A stretch of 64,000 bases of DNA, taken from contig NW_024735312.1 in assembly GCF_018991925.1 (NCBI RefSeq), forward strand, positions 5,001 through 69,000, written 5' to 3'. Shown one piece after another: positions 47,656-59,192 of this stretch (its first letter is position 1; each line of letters opens with the position of its first letter). This DNA comes from Homarus americanus. Its lineage: Eukaryota > Arthropoda > Malacostraca > Decapoda > Nephropidae. The notes under the pieces were generated by a model. It worked only from the letters and a program-made list of their open reading frames with translations, was not told the DNA's origin and searched no databases. The position numbers and the translations under genes are program-made.

Positions 47656-47945
47656 TAGATAATGTTATTCCTAAGGTCTGATGAGGCAAGGTCTGAGTTG
47701 GGTTGGGTTAGGTGTTGATTAAATGAGGTCGATTGGTTATGAGGTTGTTTACCTAAGATTAGATTAAGTAACATGATATTTTTTTCCTACACGCCTCAGT
47801 ATCATGGTAGGGTCTTGCACATCACGTTCTGGCAATATACAACTGTGGAAAATAACTCACACCGCTCTGTGTATTTTATTCTTATTTTTGGTGTGTGAGA
47901 GAGAGAGAATGTCATTACCAAATGTTATTCTAAATCTGAGTTTTG

Positions 47946-47947
<2 letters not shown>

Positions 47948-48025
<78 letters not shown>
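47948..48025. repeat. (GT)n microsatellite
   Basis: About 39 GT dinucleotides without interruption. Confidence 0.98.
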
Positions 48026-48028
<3 letters not shown>

Positions 48029-48059
48029 GACTTAACAGAGAAGGTAGTCGTTTTGTTGG

Positions 48060-48130
48060 GTGGCCAGCCTGGTATAATTAACTCGCCAGCCTGGTATAAT
48101 TAACTCGCCAGCCTGGTATAATTAACTCGC
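48060..48130 (+). repeat. 22-bp tandem repeat, 3 copies
   Basis: GCCAGCCTGGTATAATTAAC followed by TC, repeated three times identically. Confidence 0.97.
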
Positions 48131-49259
48131 CTCCCGCTTTCCTCTACTAAACGCCCCTCTATCAACAGTGGCGTTTCCTGTCGCTTACTTCCACAAGTTT
48201 CTCTTCTTCGCCAAAAATTATTGTCGAATTATTTGTTTCACTCTTATTGGGGGATTTGTTTACTGACCTATGTTAGTATGTGGGATATACTGTAAAAAGT
48301 TGCATCCTTGGTGGTCAAGCTGTTGTCTCCGGGAAAACTTACAAACTGAGGTACTGGGGGTGGGGTAAAGTACCTTAATGTGTGGGTGTACTGTACGTGG
48401 CCACCATACCTGAAACCCTGCTGTTGTACGTGAAAGACACCAGGTAATTAGTGAGATAACTCGCCTCTTCCTCACTTTACTGGTAGCGTCACCGTGGCCC
48501 GGGGACGTAATGATGACACATGCTTCCGTACTGGGGCAAAAAATCACGGAAGTTATGTGTGTTGTGAACCTAGCCGTAGTGTAGCGTGATGGTGTGTACT
48601 GAAGGTGTTGTGAGCGCTGGCTTATTATCACCCAGACATTGGTAATACTTCCCTGAATTACTCTTAATCCTCCAAATATTAAAATCATAGTGAAAGTATA
48701 AAGTACTCATGATTTAGTTTGAATAAAGTGTGTATTGTATAAGTGCATACATTGTGGGGGAGAGCCGTGCTGAGTACGTGGCTGGTGTTGTTAAAGAATA
48801 TGTGAACAAGGCGGCCTTTCTCTTTTGTGGGCACAAGAAAAATAATGACTACCACGGCATATATATTTTTTAGAATTACTCTTCCACTGAGTGGTTACGT
48901 TTATTGCCACAAAATGTATCCTCACAATTCTAGTAATTGTTGTACAGTAGCGCGGGAGAATATTTGTTGCACTGAGAGGTTGTTGGGCAGGCAGGGCAAC
49001 ACTCCTCCATCGTGAGGGAATTCTTCTGCATCTCCAACAGTCGGCCAACCTCCACTGACTCATGGCTAGCTTAACGTCATCTACCAAGCTCTATCTTGAC
49101 CAATGAAATAGCTCTTGGGATTCTCTCTCTCGACCTGACAATGACACGCTGATGGCCTCCCTCTTTTTTTTGTCGACTGTATTTTAGCAGCAGCAGAGTA
49201 TTGAGTGATCAGTATCGGCAGGCTGGATATAGTAACTTACAGATGGTAAAGGTGATCTT
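48131..49259. other. Unique sequence, no gene established
   Basis: A minus-strand frame of 142 codons at 48260-48688 is the longest non-repetitive open frame in the window, but its composition is unremarkable and it matches no family I recognise. Confidence 0.45.
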
Positions 49260-49542
49260 GGGCAGCTGAGCGGTGGCGTGTGTCTCACGTTGGAGCGCGT
49301 GCGTCCCTCGGGTACGAGTGTGTGGCGTGGGTGTAGCATGCACCTGTCGGGCGCCCACGGGTCACTGATCATGTGGGGCGCCGGGCGGGGGCAGCCTACC
49401 CCCACGCCGTCTTTCCCGCCTTCCTTCTCTGTTGATCCAGTCGCTCTTGATGCTTGCCACCATCATCTGGGCTGTCCACCCGGCCTCGCCCTGCCTGCTA
49501 CTGACCACCACACACTCACTGGTACACGACTTACTACAATAT
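49260..49542. other. GC-rich island with open frames on both strands
   Basis: This ~280-base patch is clearly richer in GC and CpG than its flanks. On the minus strand all three frames are open for much of it, and a donor match (ACCATCT|GTAAGT) lies at 49238/49239, ending a frame that reads ATAQLPKITFTI. On the plus strand a frame contains SLLMLATIIWAVHPASP. These compete with each other, so at most one is real. It could be a GC-rich first exon. A 608-bp inverted-repeat element abuts its right end. Confidence 0.3.
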
Positions 49543-50150
49543 AGCTGCGGTCAGACTAGAATTTATACCCAGAAAAAAATCCACAGTTGCGTTGATTTTC
49601 AATGAACTCCTCAAGTTGTCTCTACAGCGACAACTTATTTGTTGTCGAAAGTGGTACAATACGGAGCGTCTGAAAATTCACGATACTGTGGGTTGAAATT
49701 TGCTATAGAGAGCCTATTGTTTAATGCTAAAATGTATAAACAATATAAAAAGTGTATTTCAATAACAAAACACGAACAAAGATGTCATTGTAAATAAATA
49801 ATGATAATAATACATCACGACGGGAATTTCATTTGACTCAAGAGTACTTGCGTCACTTTTGTAAACAAACATCGCCTGGACGCTACAAACGTTCACCAAA
49901 TTTCCGTGACGGACACTGCTAGTATTCCTTGGGGCAGAGTCTCAAATTGCGGTTAATGCTGCCGTAGAAACATACAATGAAGCCATTCTGATCTTCAACT
50001 GAGCTCAAACTAACCGCGCGAGCTGGGCGCCTGGCTAATGGTTCCTTTCGCCAGTGTGACCAGTGTGCAGATTGTACCGTTGACTTATTGCCTGTGGATG
50101 AAATGCTATTGTGGGTTTATAGCACGGAAAACTCTAGTGTGACCGTAGCT
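49543..50150. mobile_element. 608-bp non-autonomous DNA transposon (inverted termini)
   Basis: The left end reads AGCTGCGGTCAGACTAGA (49543-49560). The right end read on the minus strand is AGCTACGGTCACACTAGA (50133-50150), a match at 16 of 18. Similarity continues weakly inward (TTATACCCA versus TATAAACCCA). A subterminal copy of the core (CACTGGTCACACTGG on the minus strand) lies at about 50053-50068. No transposase frame is present, so it is a deletion derivative or MITE. Flanks are AT-rich (AATAT left, TAATC right), so a short TA-rich target site is plausible but not proved. The superfamily is not assigned. Confidence 0.65.
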
Positions 50151-50784
50151 TAATCTAACATTGCTACTTTTAACAACCCAAATTGATTATTGGTTCTAAA
50201 TACTTCATTATTACTCGTACAGTATGATGACACTTTTTGTATCACTCATCCTTCTTCACACACACACAAAATGTACCTGTTGACCCGAGAGAGTAGAAGG
50301 AAAACTATGATGCCGCCACTACCTTAATGGAGATGCCAGAATAATGTGAAGGTGGATGAGTGAAATTATTAGTTAAATATAAATTATGGGTGACAGCTTG
50401 TGTTAACCTACCTGTATAAGTCTCATGCCTGTCATGCGGAATGAAAGTTAGTAGAGAGAGCATCTTAATAGAAGAGTTTTACTGTAGATGCAATATAAAA
50501 ACAGTTGATCTTAAGAGTAGAGAAGGCAGAGTAACGGAGAGAGGTGCCATGTTACCTACAGGTGTTAAGAGGTACTGCCAAAAGCTGAACAACGTATACA
50601 GTAAAGAGAGATCCGAATGTGAGAAATATTTAAAGGTAATGGTGAATAGAGTAGGGGCCTAAAACCCGGACTGCAATGTGTTTATGCACGAAATAAGGCT
50701 AACATAGTACTGTACTAGGGTCATAGTTATCTAGGAGTGTGAGTAACAGAAGCCCCAGTGTTATTTTACAGCTATATCTTGGGT
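50151..50784. other. Unique sequence before the LINE relic
   Basis: A plus-strand frame of 73 codons (50441-50662) contains ERGAMLPTGVKRYCQKLNNV. It lies just upstream of, and in the same direction as, the LINE relic and could be more of it, but I cannot match it to reverse transcriptase motifs. Confidence 0.4.
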
Positions 50785-51312
50785 TTGTTTGACTACACTT
50801 GGATTATGCACTTCAGTTATGGTTGTACTGTACAATGGATGTGGATTCCATAGAAAAAAAGGTTGACTAAGTTGGTCCAGGGAAACTTAAGAAATAACTT
50901 AATTTGTTCTTTGTATGACGAAGAGCGAGGGGCGATGTGATCGAAGTGTATAATATTAATGGAAGATGAGGTTAATAAACTATGTCCACTGGTCCTGTCG
51001 CCCAAGAGGCTAGATACACTGATATAACTAAGGTACTTAAGCTATGAAATCTGGAGCGAATATTTAGCAGTTGTTTTAAATTATAGATATTTAGACTTAG
51101 GAAGAACTTCATTAACATTGATTCGGAAAATAAAGTTGTGAATGAGTGGAACACGTTACCAAACACCATCATGGTCATCAACTGGAACTCGCTGGGAAGC
51201 TTCACATATATGTTGGACTGACATGTGAGTGATAAGGTTAGGTGTAAACAGAGCTGTACTGTATAGCTTGGGGTTAGTGGGAAATTTTCTTATTTTTTAT
51301 GTTCTTATAACC
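50785..51312 (+). pseudogene. LINE relic: reverse transcriptase C-terminal region and 3' end
   Basis: Plus-strand frames contain LHLDYALQLW and DVDSIEK, then KLVQGNLRNN, RGDVIEVYNING and VVNEWNTLP, in the order known for the end of CR1/Jockey-type LINE reverse transcriptases (the 'RPHLDY', 'RRGDMIEVFK' and 'VVNEWNSLP' stretches). The pieces lie in different frames with stops at several points, so the copy is dead. The sequence ends TTATTTTTTATGTTCTTA (about 51290-51308), a 3' terminus shared with the minus-strand copy at 56848. The upstream polymerase core (FADD-type motif) is missing. Confidence 0.75.
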
Positions 51313-52890
51313 CATCTTATGGTCATGGAGAGCGTAATGGTGTTGTAGCGTCCACTTGGTACTCATACCCATATTGTTTATTGTTAATTTGTCATGAAAA
51401 GCAGACGTGTACTTGTTTCTGCACCTAAATATCGACCTCAGCTTGAGCTTACATCTGCGTCTACACCTGCACATAAATCTAAAGTTTTAATGCATCAGCT
51501 AATTATGTTTAGTCCATCAGGATTGACTGTTGCTGTGGTCCACCTTTCCTCGTTCGTGAATTTCGCGCTTTTCACTTCTTAAGAACTATACCGAGTCAAT
51601 TTGGATGAAACACTGTAACAGTGTTCCTTGGATGGGTCCCGTTCGGGTGGAGGTTCAGGCTGTCTGGGCCAGTTTTTAATTTGAGAACCCAGGTGATGCT
51701 TCTACTGTAGGTGCAGGTCACACTTACATTTACTATTCGTGAAAAGGGAAACATTTCACGTGTTGCTGTTGGGTGAACGATTATATAACTTTCACAAGTT
51801 CAGTCAACCACATATAAAGGTTCATAAAACTGATACCAGGCAAGTAATAACACTCACTTGTGTCATTGTACTCACACACGCTCCCAGTTTTTGGTCTTAC
51901 TGGTACAACATAAAGCTTTGATGGTGAATAGTCTATGAGGAAAGGTTTCTCTCTTACACCGGGAATTGTATAAAGTAGGATTGAATTTAAAGTCATGTAT
52001 ATAACTTTAGTGAGAGTCAACACTAACAGACAGCTGTGTTCGTCGTGTACTTAAATTTGTCACATATGTTGGCAGGTGTAAAATCAGGCCGAGTTAAAAG
52101 ACTTGCACTGTATCTTACTTAAGTAACTGAACACACTGTAAATTGTGCAATAGAAAACTTCACTAGTAACGTAACCCTGATTTAAACTCTGATAAGAAAA
52201 ATGAAACTGTCATAGTTTATCGGAAGAGGAATCTTGGGATGGGTGTGCTGGGAGGTGGGCCTGGGTTGGTGGGTGGTAGTCTGGCCTTGGTGGGTGGGTG
52301 AGGACTGTCTGGTGTTCCGCTCACGTGGTTCCCGGGAGCGTTTTTGTTGATGTATCTAGATGGAAGTGAGCGTAATAGAGGCGTGTGCTGAAGATCAAGA
52401 AATGCCGTTTTATAACTGGCTGCTCCCACGGTCTCTCTACTTTATACCCAAAAATTTGGATCCTTTTATTTATTTTATTTTATTTTATCTTGATTTTTCT
52501 TTTACAATGTTTGAATGTGTGTGTGTGGAGAGAGAGAGAGACTGTATACATAACGCCCAAGACGCCAGCAGTATCTTTTAGTTAGTTTAGTCTCACCTCT
52601 TAATATACACCCATTGCAGACTACTTAGATTGCCATTTGGTATTGGCAGAGCGTGGATGGTACAAAGGGAAAGCGATAGCGATCACCTACTCTGTGTGAG
52701 GACGGACGTTGGTCGGACTCTCCAGTTTTTACGGTCGCCATTTGAGATATCTTCACGGGGTTGAGCACGCGTGTTAATGCTTGCTGGTGCGCCGGCCAGT
52801 TTATACCTGTTTTAGATAATTCCTGCCCACAACCTGTTTATAGGTGGGGGCTCCCTGATCACACTAGTCTTCCACCTAGGTGTTATGTAT
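51313..52890. other. Unique sequence, no gene seen
   Basis: AT-rich with short unrecognised open frames. T-rich TTTTATTTATTTTATTTTA near 52463-52488. A short GA run at 52529-52541. Confidence 0.5.
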
Positions 52891-52892
52891 GT

Positions 52893-52929
52893 ACAGTATG
52901 TATGTATGTATGTATGTATGTATGTATGT
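52893..52929. repeat. (GTAT)n microsatellite
   Basis: About 9 GTAT tetramers, then looser GT/GC dinucleotides to 52962. Confidence 0.95.
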
Positions 52930-53124
52930 GTGCGTGTTCAGTAGTGTGTGTGTGCGCGTGCGCTCGTTAGTGAGATAACAATCTAACGTCACATTACCAA
53001 ACACAATCATGACAGGTGTTAATATACTGTATATTTATAATCTACTTACCTTCTAGTTGGTATTTCTTTGACGCTCTTTATTGTTACCAGACATTAAATT
53101 TTTCTTCAGTTTCAGAATATTTTG

Positions 53125-53235
<111 letters not shown>

Positions 53236-53317
53236 TAACCGTCTTCGTGTTCATATCGTTTATGTCAGTATTACACCAACACGAAACTATTGATACAAAA
53301 CCTGAGTCACCAATATG

Positions 53318-53560
53318 ACACCATTATCTCTTCCACCACCACCCGTCTTTACTATCACCACTACCCGTCACTGCTGCCACCATCACTGCCATCATCAATC
53401 ATCATCATCATCATCATCTATCATTATTAACACCATCCACACCACTCGTCATTACTGCCACCATCACTACCACCACAACCAACCCATCACTTCTACCACC
53501 ACCACCCCTGACACCCCCGCCCACTGACACCCCCGCCCACTGACGCCCCCGCCCACTGAC
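53318..53560. repeat. CAC/CAT-rich degenerate tract with 16-bp tandem end
   Basis: 53318-53510 is made of CACCAC, CATCATCAT and CACTGCCACCATCAC variants without a fixed period. It ends in about three copies of a 16-bp unit, CTGACACCCCCGCCCA, at 53508-53558. Confidence 0.8.
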
Positions 53561-53693
53561 GCGCCATTCCACTCGTGTGTGTCGCGTACTGCCAACTCCG
53601 GCCTAACACCGAGGACAAGTTTTTAATGGTTAGGTTTTTAATGATATGATATAATGGGTAATTGTGGTCTAAGATACTGTAGTTACTTTCGTT

Positions 53694-53938
53694 TGTGTGG
53701 GGGGAGGTGTGAAGAATGTGTGGGGGAGGTGTGAAGAATGTGTGGGGAGGTGTGGAGTGGGGGAGGGGTGTGAAGAATGTGTGGGGGAGGTGTGAAAAGA
53801 ATGTGTGGGGGGGAGGTGTGGAGAATGTGTGGGGGAGGTGTAATGTGGGGGAGGTGTGAAGAATGTGTGTGGGGGAGGTGTGAAGAATGTGTGGGGAGGT
53901 GTGGAGAATGTGTGGGAGGTGTGAAGAATGTGTGGGGG
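53694..53938. repeat. 22-bp minisatellite, about 11 copies
   Basis: The unit is GTGTGGGGGAGGTGTGAAGA plus AT. Deleted units and G-run length changes are frequent. A looser G-rich TTATGTATGTGTGTGTGGGG region continues to about 54010. Confidence 0.92.
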
Positions 53939-54010
53939 TTATGTATGTATGTGTGTGTGGGGGGGAAGGTTATGTAGGTGTGTTTTTGGGGGGGGTTATG
54001 TATGTATGTG

Positions 54011-55214
54011 ATGGAGGTGTGAAGATTTGTTTCACTGTGTGTGGTAGACCAGGTTATGACGTGTATCGTGTATACAGTATGTGCTCCACTAACATTGCCT
54101 CCATAGTATATTTAATTTTTTAATACCAGAGTCTGAACTATAATTACAGCCTCCTTCAACTCGGGAATCTATGAAGACCTTATTTAAACGTTTGTCCAAA
54201 AAACTTGCTGATTAACAACACAACACAAGCCATATTTAGTGTTTCATATTTCTCCTCTGCTCAGTTCTTTATACTTATATCTTAAAATGTCGAAATACTA
54301 TTTTTTTGCTGACTGGACCTGTACAGCGGCCGAGTGGACACAGGCGCTCGCCTTTTTCCCGGTGGATAACTAGTTTGTGTATGGAGCAACCCCAGTCCGG
54401 TGAACGGAAATAAAATCCGGAAAAAAAAGTCACATAACTTGTACACATTGACAACACAATATATATATGATGGCATTGCACGTAGGTTAGGTTAGGTTTT
54501 TTCCGTGCCTTTTTCCTGTGACTTTTTTCCTGGATTCCCCCAGTCCATCCAGCTGTGAAGGAGCACCTAACTTAGCAGTTGGAAAAGTGAAGGCGATGGA
54601 GTGCAGTGCTGGCTACATTGTTCTTCTTGTACACAGAAAAAAGGTTAAAGTCTTAAGTATACTTTATCCAGCGGTGACCTCATTGAGCTCTCCGGTCATT
54701 TTGATCCACAAACACGTACTTAGAATTTTAACCTGATGTTCCCGAATAATGACTGCGCTCTACACACACTATTGTGGTAATTTAGACATTACATTTATGA
54801 TGGTGTCACCACGTGTTAGTTACTGCTCTTGGTATCGTAGGTTAATGATCTCACAGATAATACACTCACATGAGAATTTATATTACCGCACTTGAATATA
54901 ACACTTAATTTTGCACCTGTAGTCGCATAGTTTATTAACTCAGGCTGTGAAGCGGACCTCTACACGGGTAACAGATGGTGACACCCACACCGGGCTGAAT
55001 ATTAAACCACACAGGCAGCCATGCACACACAATGACACAACAATTTAGTAATAATTCTTATCTAACGACCATAATCGGATGAGTGTGTGAATGTCTGTTG
55101 GTAATTATTGGTCATTTTGTGTTGGCAGGTAGGTGAAGGGGGAGAGACGTACCTGGCGGCGGCCCGTTGTGCTGAGGTAAGTAACTGGCACCCAACCCTT
55201 AGTATCTTGTCACT
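54011..55214. other. Unique sequence with a TTAGG trace, no gene seen
   Basis: GTAGGTTAGGTTAGG at 54482-54496 is a small telomere-type trace. The rest is ordinary. Sequence at 55120-55200 leads directly into the 30-bp array. Confidence 0.5.
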
Positions 55215-55889
55215 TTGTATACTGTACTACACCTTGGGGACACCTTGTATACTGTACTACACCTTGGGGACACCTTGTATACTGTACTACACCTTGGGGA
55301 CACCTTGTATACTGTACTACACCTTGGGGACGCCTTGTATACTGTACTACACCTTGGGGACACCTTGTATATTGTACTACACCTTGGGGACACCTTGTAT
55401 ACTGTACTACACCTTGGGGACACCTTGTATACTGTACTACACCTTGGGGACACCTTGTATACTGTACTACACCTTGGGGACACCTTGTATACTGTACTAC
55501 ACCTTGGGGACACCTTGTATACTGTACTACACCTTGGGGACACCTTGTATACTGTACTACACCTTGGGGACACCTTGTATACTGTACTAAACCTTGGGGG
55601 CACCTTGTATACTGTACTAAACATTGGGGGCACCTTGTATACTGTACTACACCTTGGGGACACCTTGTATACTGTACTACACCTTGGGGACACCTTGTAT
55701 ACTGTACTAAACCTTGGGGGCACCTTGTATACTGTACTAAACATATACTGTACTACACCTTGGGGACACCTTGCATACTGTACTACACCTTGGGGACACC
55801 TTGTATACTGTACTACACCTTGGGGACACCTTGTATTCTGTACTACACCTTGGGGACACCTTGTATACTGTACTACACCTTGGGGACAC
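55215..55889. repeat. 30-bp minisatellite, about 22 copies
   Basis: The unit is CTGTACTACACCTTGGGGAC then ACCTTGTATA. Most copies are identical. A variant trio (ACACCTTGGGGA, AAACCTTGGGGG, AAACATTGGGGG) occurs at about 55560-55630 and again at 55680-55745, where the second is cut short. Because 30 is divisible by three and the unit lacks stops in several frames, both strands carry ~230-codon frames (YTVLHLGDTL on plus, CSTVYKVSPR on minus). I regard both as artefacts. Confidence 0.97.
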
Positions 55890-56847
55890 ACTACATGCTA
55901 AGGTAAAGGGTGATGGTGCACACTTTCCTTGCTACCTTAGTCATTGAAAAAAAAAATCTATCAAACTAATTTACCTCATTGAAAATTACAAATTAATTCA
56001 CTTGTATGATAAAATTTTGTAAGAATAATTATATTAAGTTTGAATCGATCTACTTTACAAATGTTTTTTTTTTCTTTAAAATGTGTAAAATTTGAACTCT
56101 ACTAAGGGCCCTTTCGGATGAATATAAAGTACAATATTTTTATATGCAGCGACTTGACTGAGAACATGCCCATCTTAGTGGTAGTGAAATGTGCACCATT
56201 CCTCCCACTGTCACATTTTCTGTTTGTTGATTTATGACTTTTTTCTTCACCATTGAAACTTTTAAGTCGGGGAATATATTATTACTTGTCATGTGGTGGT
56301 GATCGAGGTGTAAGGTGAGGTAAGTAATGTTGTGACAGGACTCGTGTGTACTGTTGGTAAGTCAGTTTATATAATGTATATCTGTTGTATTTTGAAGCTG
56401 AAATGTTTTATATTAGGTTGGGTGACTATTGCAGTTGATGTCACCCCTAACTTGGGATAATTGTCACTGTTGAGGGTGGATGGTGGTCTCCTGTGTAACG
56501 TCACCACATCATAACATTACTAGTATACATTTTGTCCTAATAGGATAATTTCTATATATTTAAAGAATAATATTGAAGGTGTAATAGCCAGTAGCTAGTG
56601 GACATGTGGCATAAGGTAAGTCTCATACATGTGTTAGGACTCCTTGTAAGTTCGTGCTGCACTACTTAACACAGATACTTACCTCAAGATACGATTTCTC
56701 AATTTTCTGCCATGGGGTGGGAGAAAAATATTTGTTGAAAGTTTTCCGATTCTAGGCTGACACAATCATTGATGTAGCTTTGTGACAATAGTTTATGTAT
56801 GTTTTACTGATGATGACGGTGGAGGTGATATACATTGTTGACAACCT
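55890..56847. other. AT-rich unique sequence, no gene seen
   Basis: Includes A/T-rich stretches at 55945-56100. No tandem array and no recognised frame. Confidence 0.5.
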
Positions 56848-57144
56848 TCGAGGTAAGAACATAAGAAAATAAGGAGTTTGCAATAGACCGGTTGGCCTGT
56901 GCATGGCAGCTCCTGTCGAGAGTTATAACCACTCTCTATCATCCATGAATCGTTCTAGCCTACTTTTATAACTTTCTAGCGTCCCAGCACTTACTACAAA
57001 GTTGCTAAGCTTGTTCCACTCGTTGTTGTGAGGGTTACTGTGTCGGTACTTCCTAGAGTAACGTAAGAAGTTCACCTGTGTTTTACCTGACCACAGTTGA
57101 GCGACTCTCCTTATCAGAGTTGCTTGATGGCTGGTAGTCCTCAT
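56848..57144 (-). pseudogene. LINE relic: reverse transcriptase C-terminus and 3' end
   Basis: A 73-codon minus-strand frame (57144 to 56923) contains RYSRKYRHSNP and EWNKLSNFVVSAGTLESYKS, matching the WN-LP-VV-A-TVN-FK-RLD pattern at the end of CR1/Jockey-type LINE reverse transcriptases. Downstream, the minus strand carries a short 3' UTR ending CTTATTTTCTTATGTTCTTA at about 56853-56872, the same terminus as the plus-strand copy ending near 51308. Everything upstream is missing: the frame is closed by a TGA at about 57158. It is a 5'-truncated insertion. Confidence 0.75.
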
Positions 57145-57237
57145 GAATAGATCATTACTGGATCATCATAACCAGTAGAACATTATATCTGTGTCACTCT
57201 ATGTCTTTACGCCCGCTCATGTCTAAATTTAAAAGAG

Positions 57238-57241
<4 letters not shown>

Positions 57242-57279
<38 letters not shown>
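57242..57279. repeat. (AC)n microsatellite
   Basis: About 19 CA dinucleotides. Confidence 0.97.
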
Positions 57280-57280
<1 letters not shown>

Positions 57281-57631
57281 TTCAAGACAACATTTACACT
57301 ATAAATACATAATGCCGCACAGTTCACTTGAGATGTGAGTTTACGCATTCATTACTCCATGAGATGTTGGCAGTACTCGCAGTATTAAGAAATAAACTTG
57401 TCATGGCGGCAGCATTGACCGCAGGGTGTACTGCGTCTGTACTTGCCCTTGAGTGCTACTAAACGGCGCACCTCTGGTTAATTGGACTTTTTAATTCTTA
57501 ATGGCGCATGTTTTCTTTGATTTATTGAACTATTTAATGAGTGTTATTGGGAGAAATCAGTAACAATTACCATATCTGGGAAGGTTTTAGTGATTTAAAG
57601 CAAAATAAAGTAAGTATAATAATAGTCACAG

Positions 57632-57645
57632 GAATAATAATAATA

Positions 57646-57730
<85 letters not shown>
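57632..57730. repeat. (ATA)n microsatellite
   Basis: About 32 AAT trinucleotides with one early ATATA interruption. Confidence 0.98.
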
Positions 57731-58978
57731 TTAGTGTTGAACCATGGGTGTCTATGACCATGGTGATATTTGATCTTACCTGAGTATGTATATAATGGAA
57801 CGCGGTATTGGGCTTCTCAAGAGGTAGTAGTAGTAGTGTGACCCAGAGTGCAGCAGTCAGGTGGTTTCATCCGCTGACGCTGGTCTCCATGGTATGTCAG
57901 GTGACGCCATAATCCCCGGTGACATGATCAGGCCAGCCACACAACCTGGGGACCAACAACTCTTTAATATACTTACAGTACTATACTGTACACCGGGCCC
58001 CAGAGAGAGGGGCTGAACGGTACCTTTATAATAGTATATCAACAACTTAGTATATCAAGGAGATATATACACTTCTATGCCATCCAGTTGTATATAAGTA
58101 TACCAAGGCGTTATATACTGTACTTGTATACCGAGAAGTTTTAGTGCCATAGATGGATGATCGCAAGATTCTGTTAGAAAGATTTTTTTTTCTTTCAATT
58201 TCCAGTTTTGGTAAGAGTAAGCGGTAGTCTGGTGCGGACCAGCTGTTAGCGTAACCATGATGCGACATTACTACTAATGACAGTGTTATTGGGATATTTT
58301 AATGGGATACCTTGGTTCAGAAAACACATTTGAAATAATTTTTTCGGGTTGGCGTGTCTTGAGACTATTAATACTACAGACACTAAGGTTTGTTTTGTTA
58401 AGTATCGGGGACCGTGTTATTGTGACTTGAGTTGTTTCACTGAAACTTTTATTTATTGCCTGAGAGTATATAACACAGGTAGGTGTCACGTAGACCAGCT
58501 CCCTAATTTGTGAACGTCACACAGAAGGCAGCCTATGCTATTGTCTCGCGGTGGAAATAACCTGAGATATAAGAGAAGGTGTTCCGTGTAATTCAGAAAA
58601 TGTGTATGACTGTTATCATCTCAGGCGAACAAGGAAATTTCAACGGAGGAAAAAAAAAGGTTGTTTAAATTTTTCGTCTTCCTCCAATAGCCTATGATAA
58701 TATCTTACCTCCAAGAACATTGTCACACGCGGAAGTTTTCAGTGGAGTACAATCCCCAGGTAACCACACAATGCACCGCCTCAATGTAACCGCGCTGTAT
58801 AATGTGGTGGATTTTTGTGACACGAGAGAGTTCGATTCTGCTTAAGATTAATTTCACACCTGACTGTGGTCGACTCGGTGGTATTGTGATGCCCTGGACG
58901 ATACTCACAGCGGTGGGGTTTAGTGTAGGGACGTTGGGGGAGTGTACTTTTGTTTATATACTTTCACTAAAACACGCA
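57731..58978. other. Unique sequence, no gene seen
   Basis: Repeated short palindromes of the TACTGTAC/GTACAGTA type (about 57970-57992 and 58108). No gene is recognised. Confidence 0.5.
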
Positions 58979-59192
58979 CGCACCAACTTCTAAAAAACAC
59001 ACACCCACACACACACACACACTATCCTAGCTGTGTTGAGTTAGTTGAGCCGCAGATCTATGCGGCATTCAGTGACTTGCCTCATAGTCAATATCTGCAA
59101 CTACTACTACTACTTTGCTGTCACTCGGAATCAAGAATGACGATCATCCAGCTATGATACATTGATATGAGTTATTAAGGATGTCACCTAGG
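58979..59192 (-). mobile_element. Probable 3' UTR and tail of the LINE ending at 59193
   Basis: On the minus strand the LINE stop codon at 59193-59195 is followed by ~80 bases, then GATGATCGTCATTCTTGATT and a short (AGT)n run at 59099-59114 that may be the element's simple tail. An AC run (58998-59022) lies further out. The exact element end is not determined. Confidence 0.4.

Noticed and set aside
48260..48688. 142-codon minus-strand frame as a gene
   Set aside because: No recognisable motif, no flanking splice or promoter signals, and length within the chance range for 64 kb in six frames.
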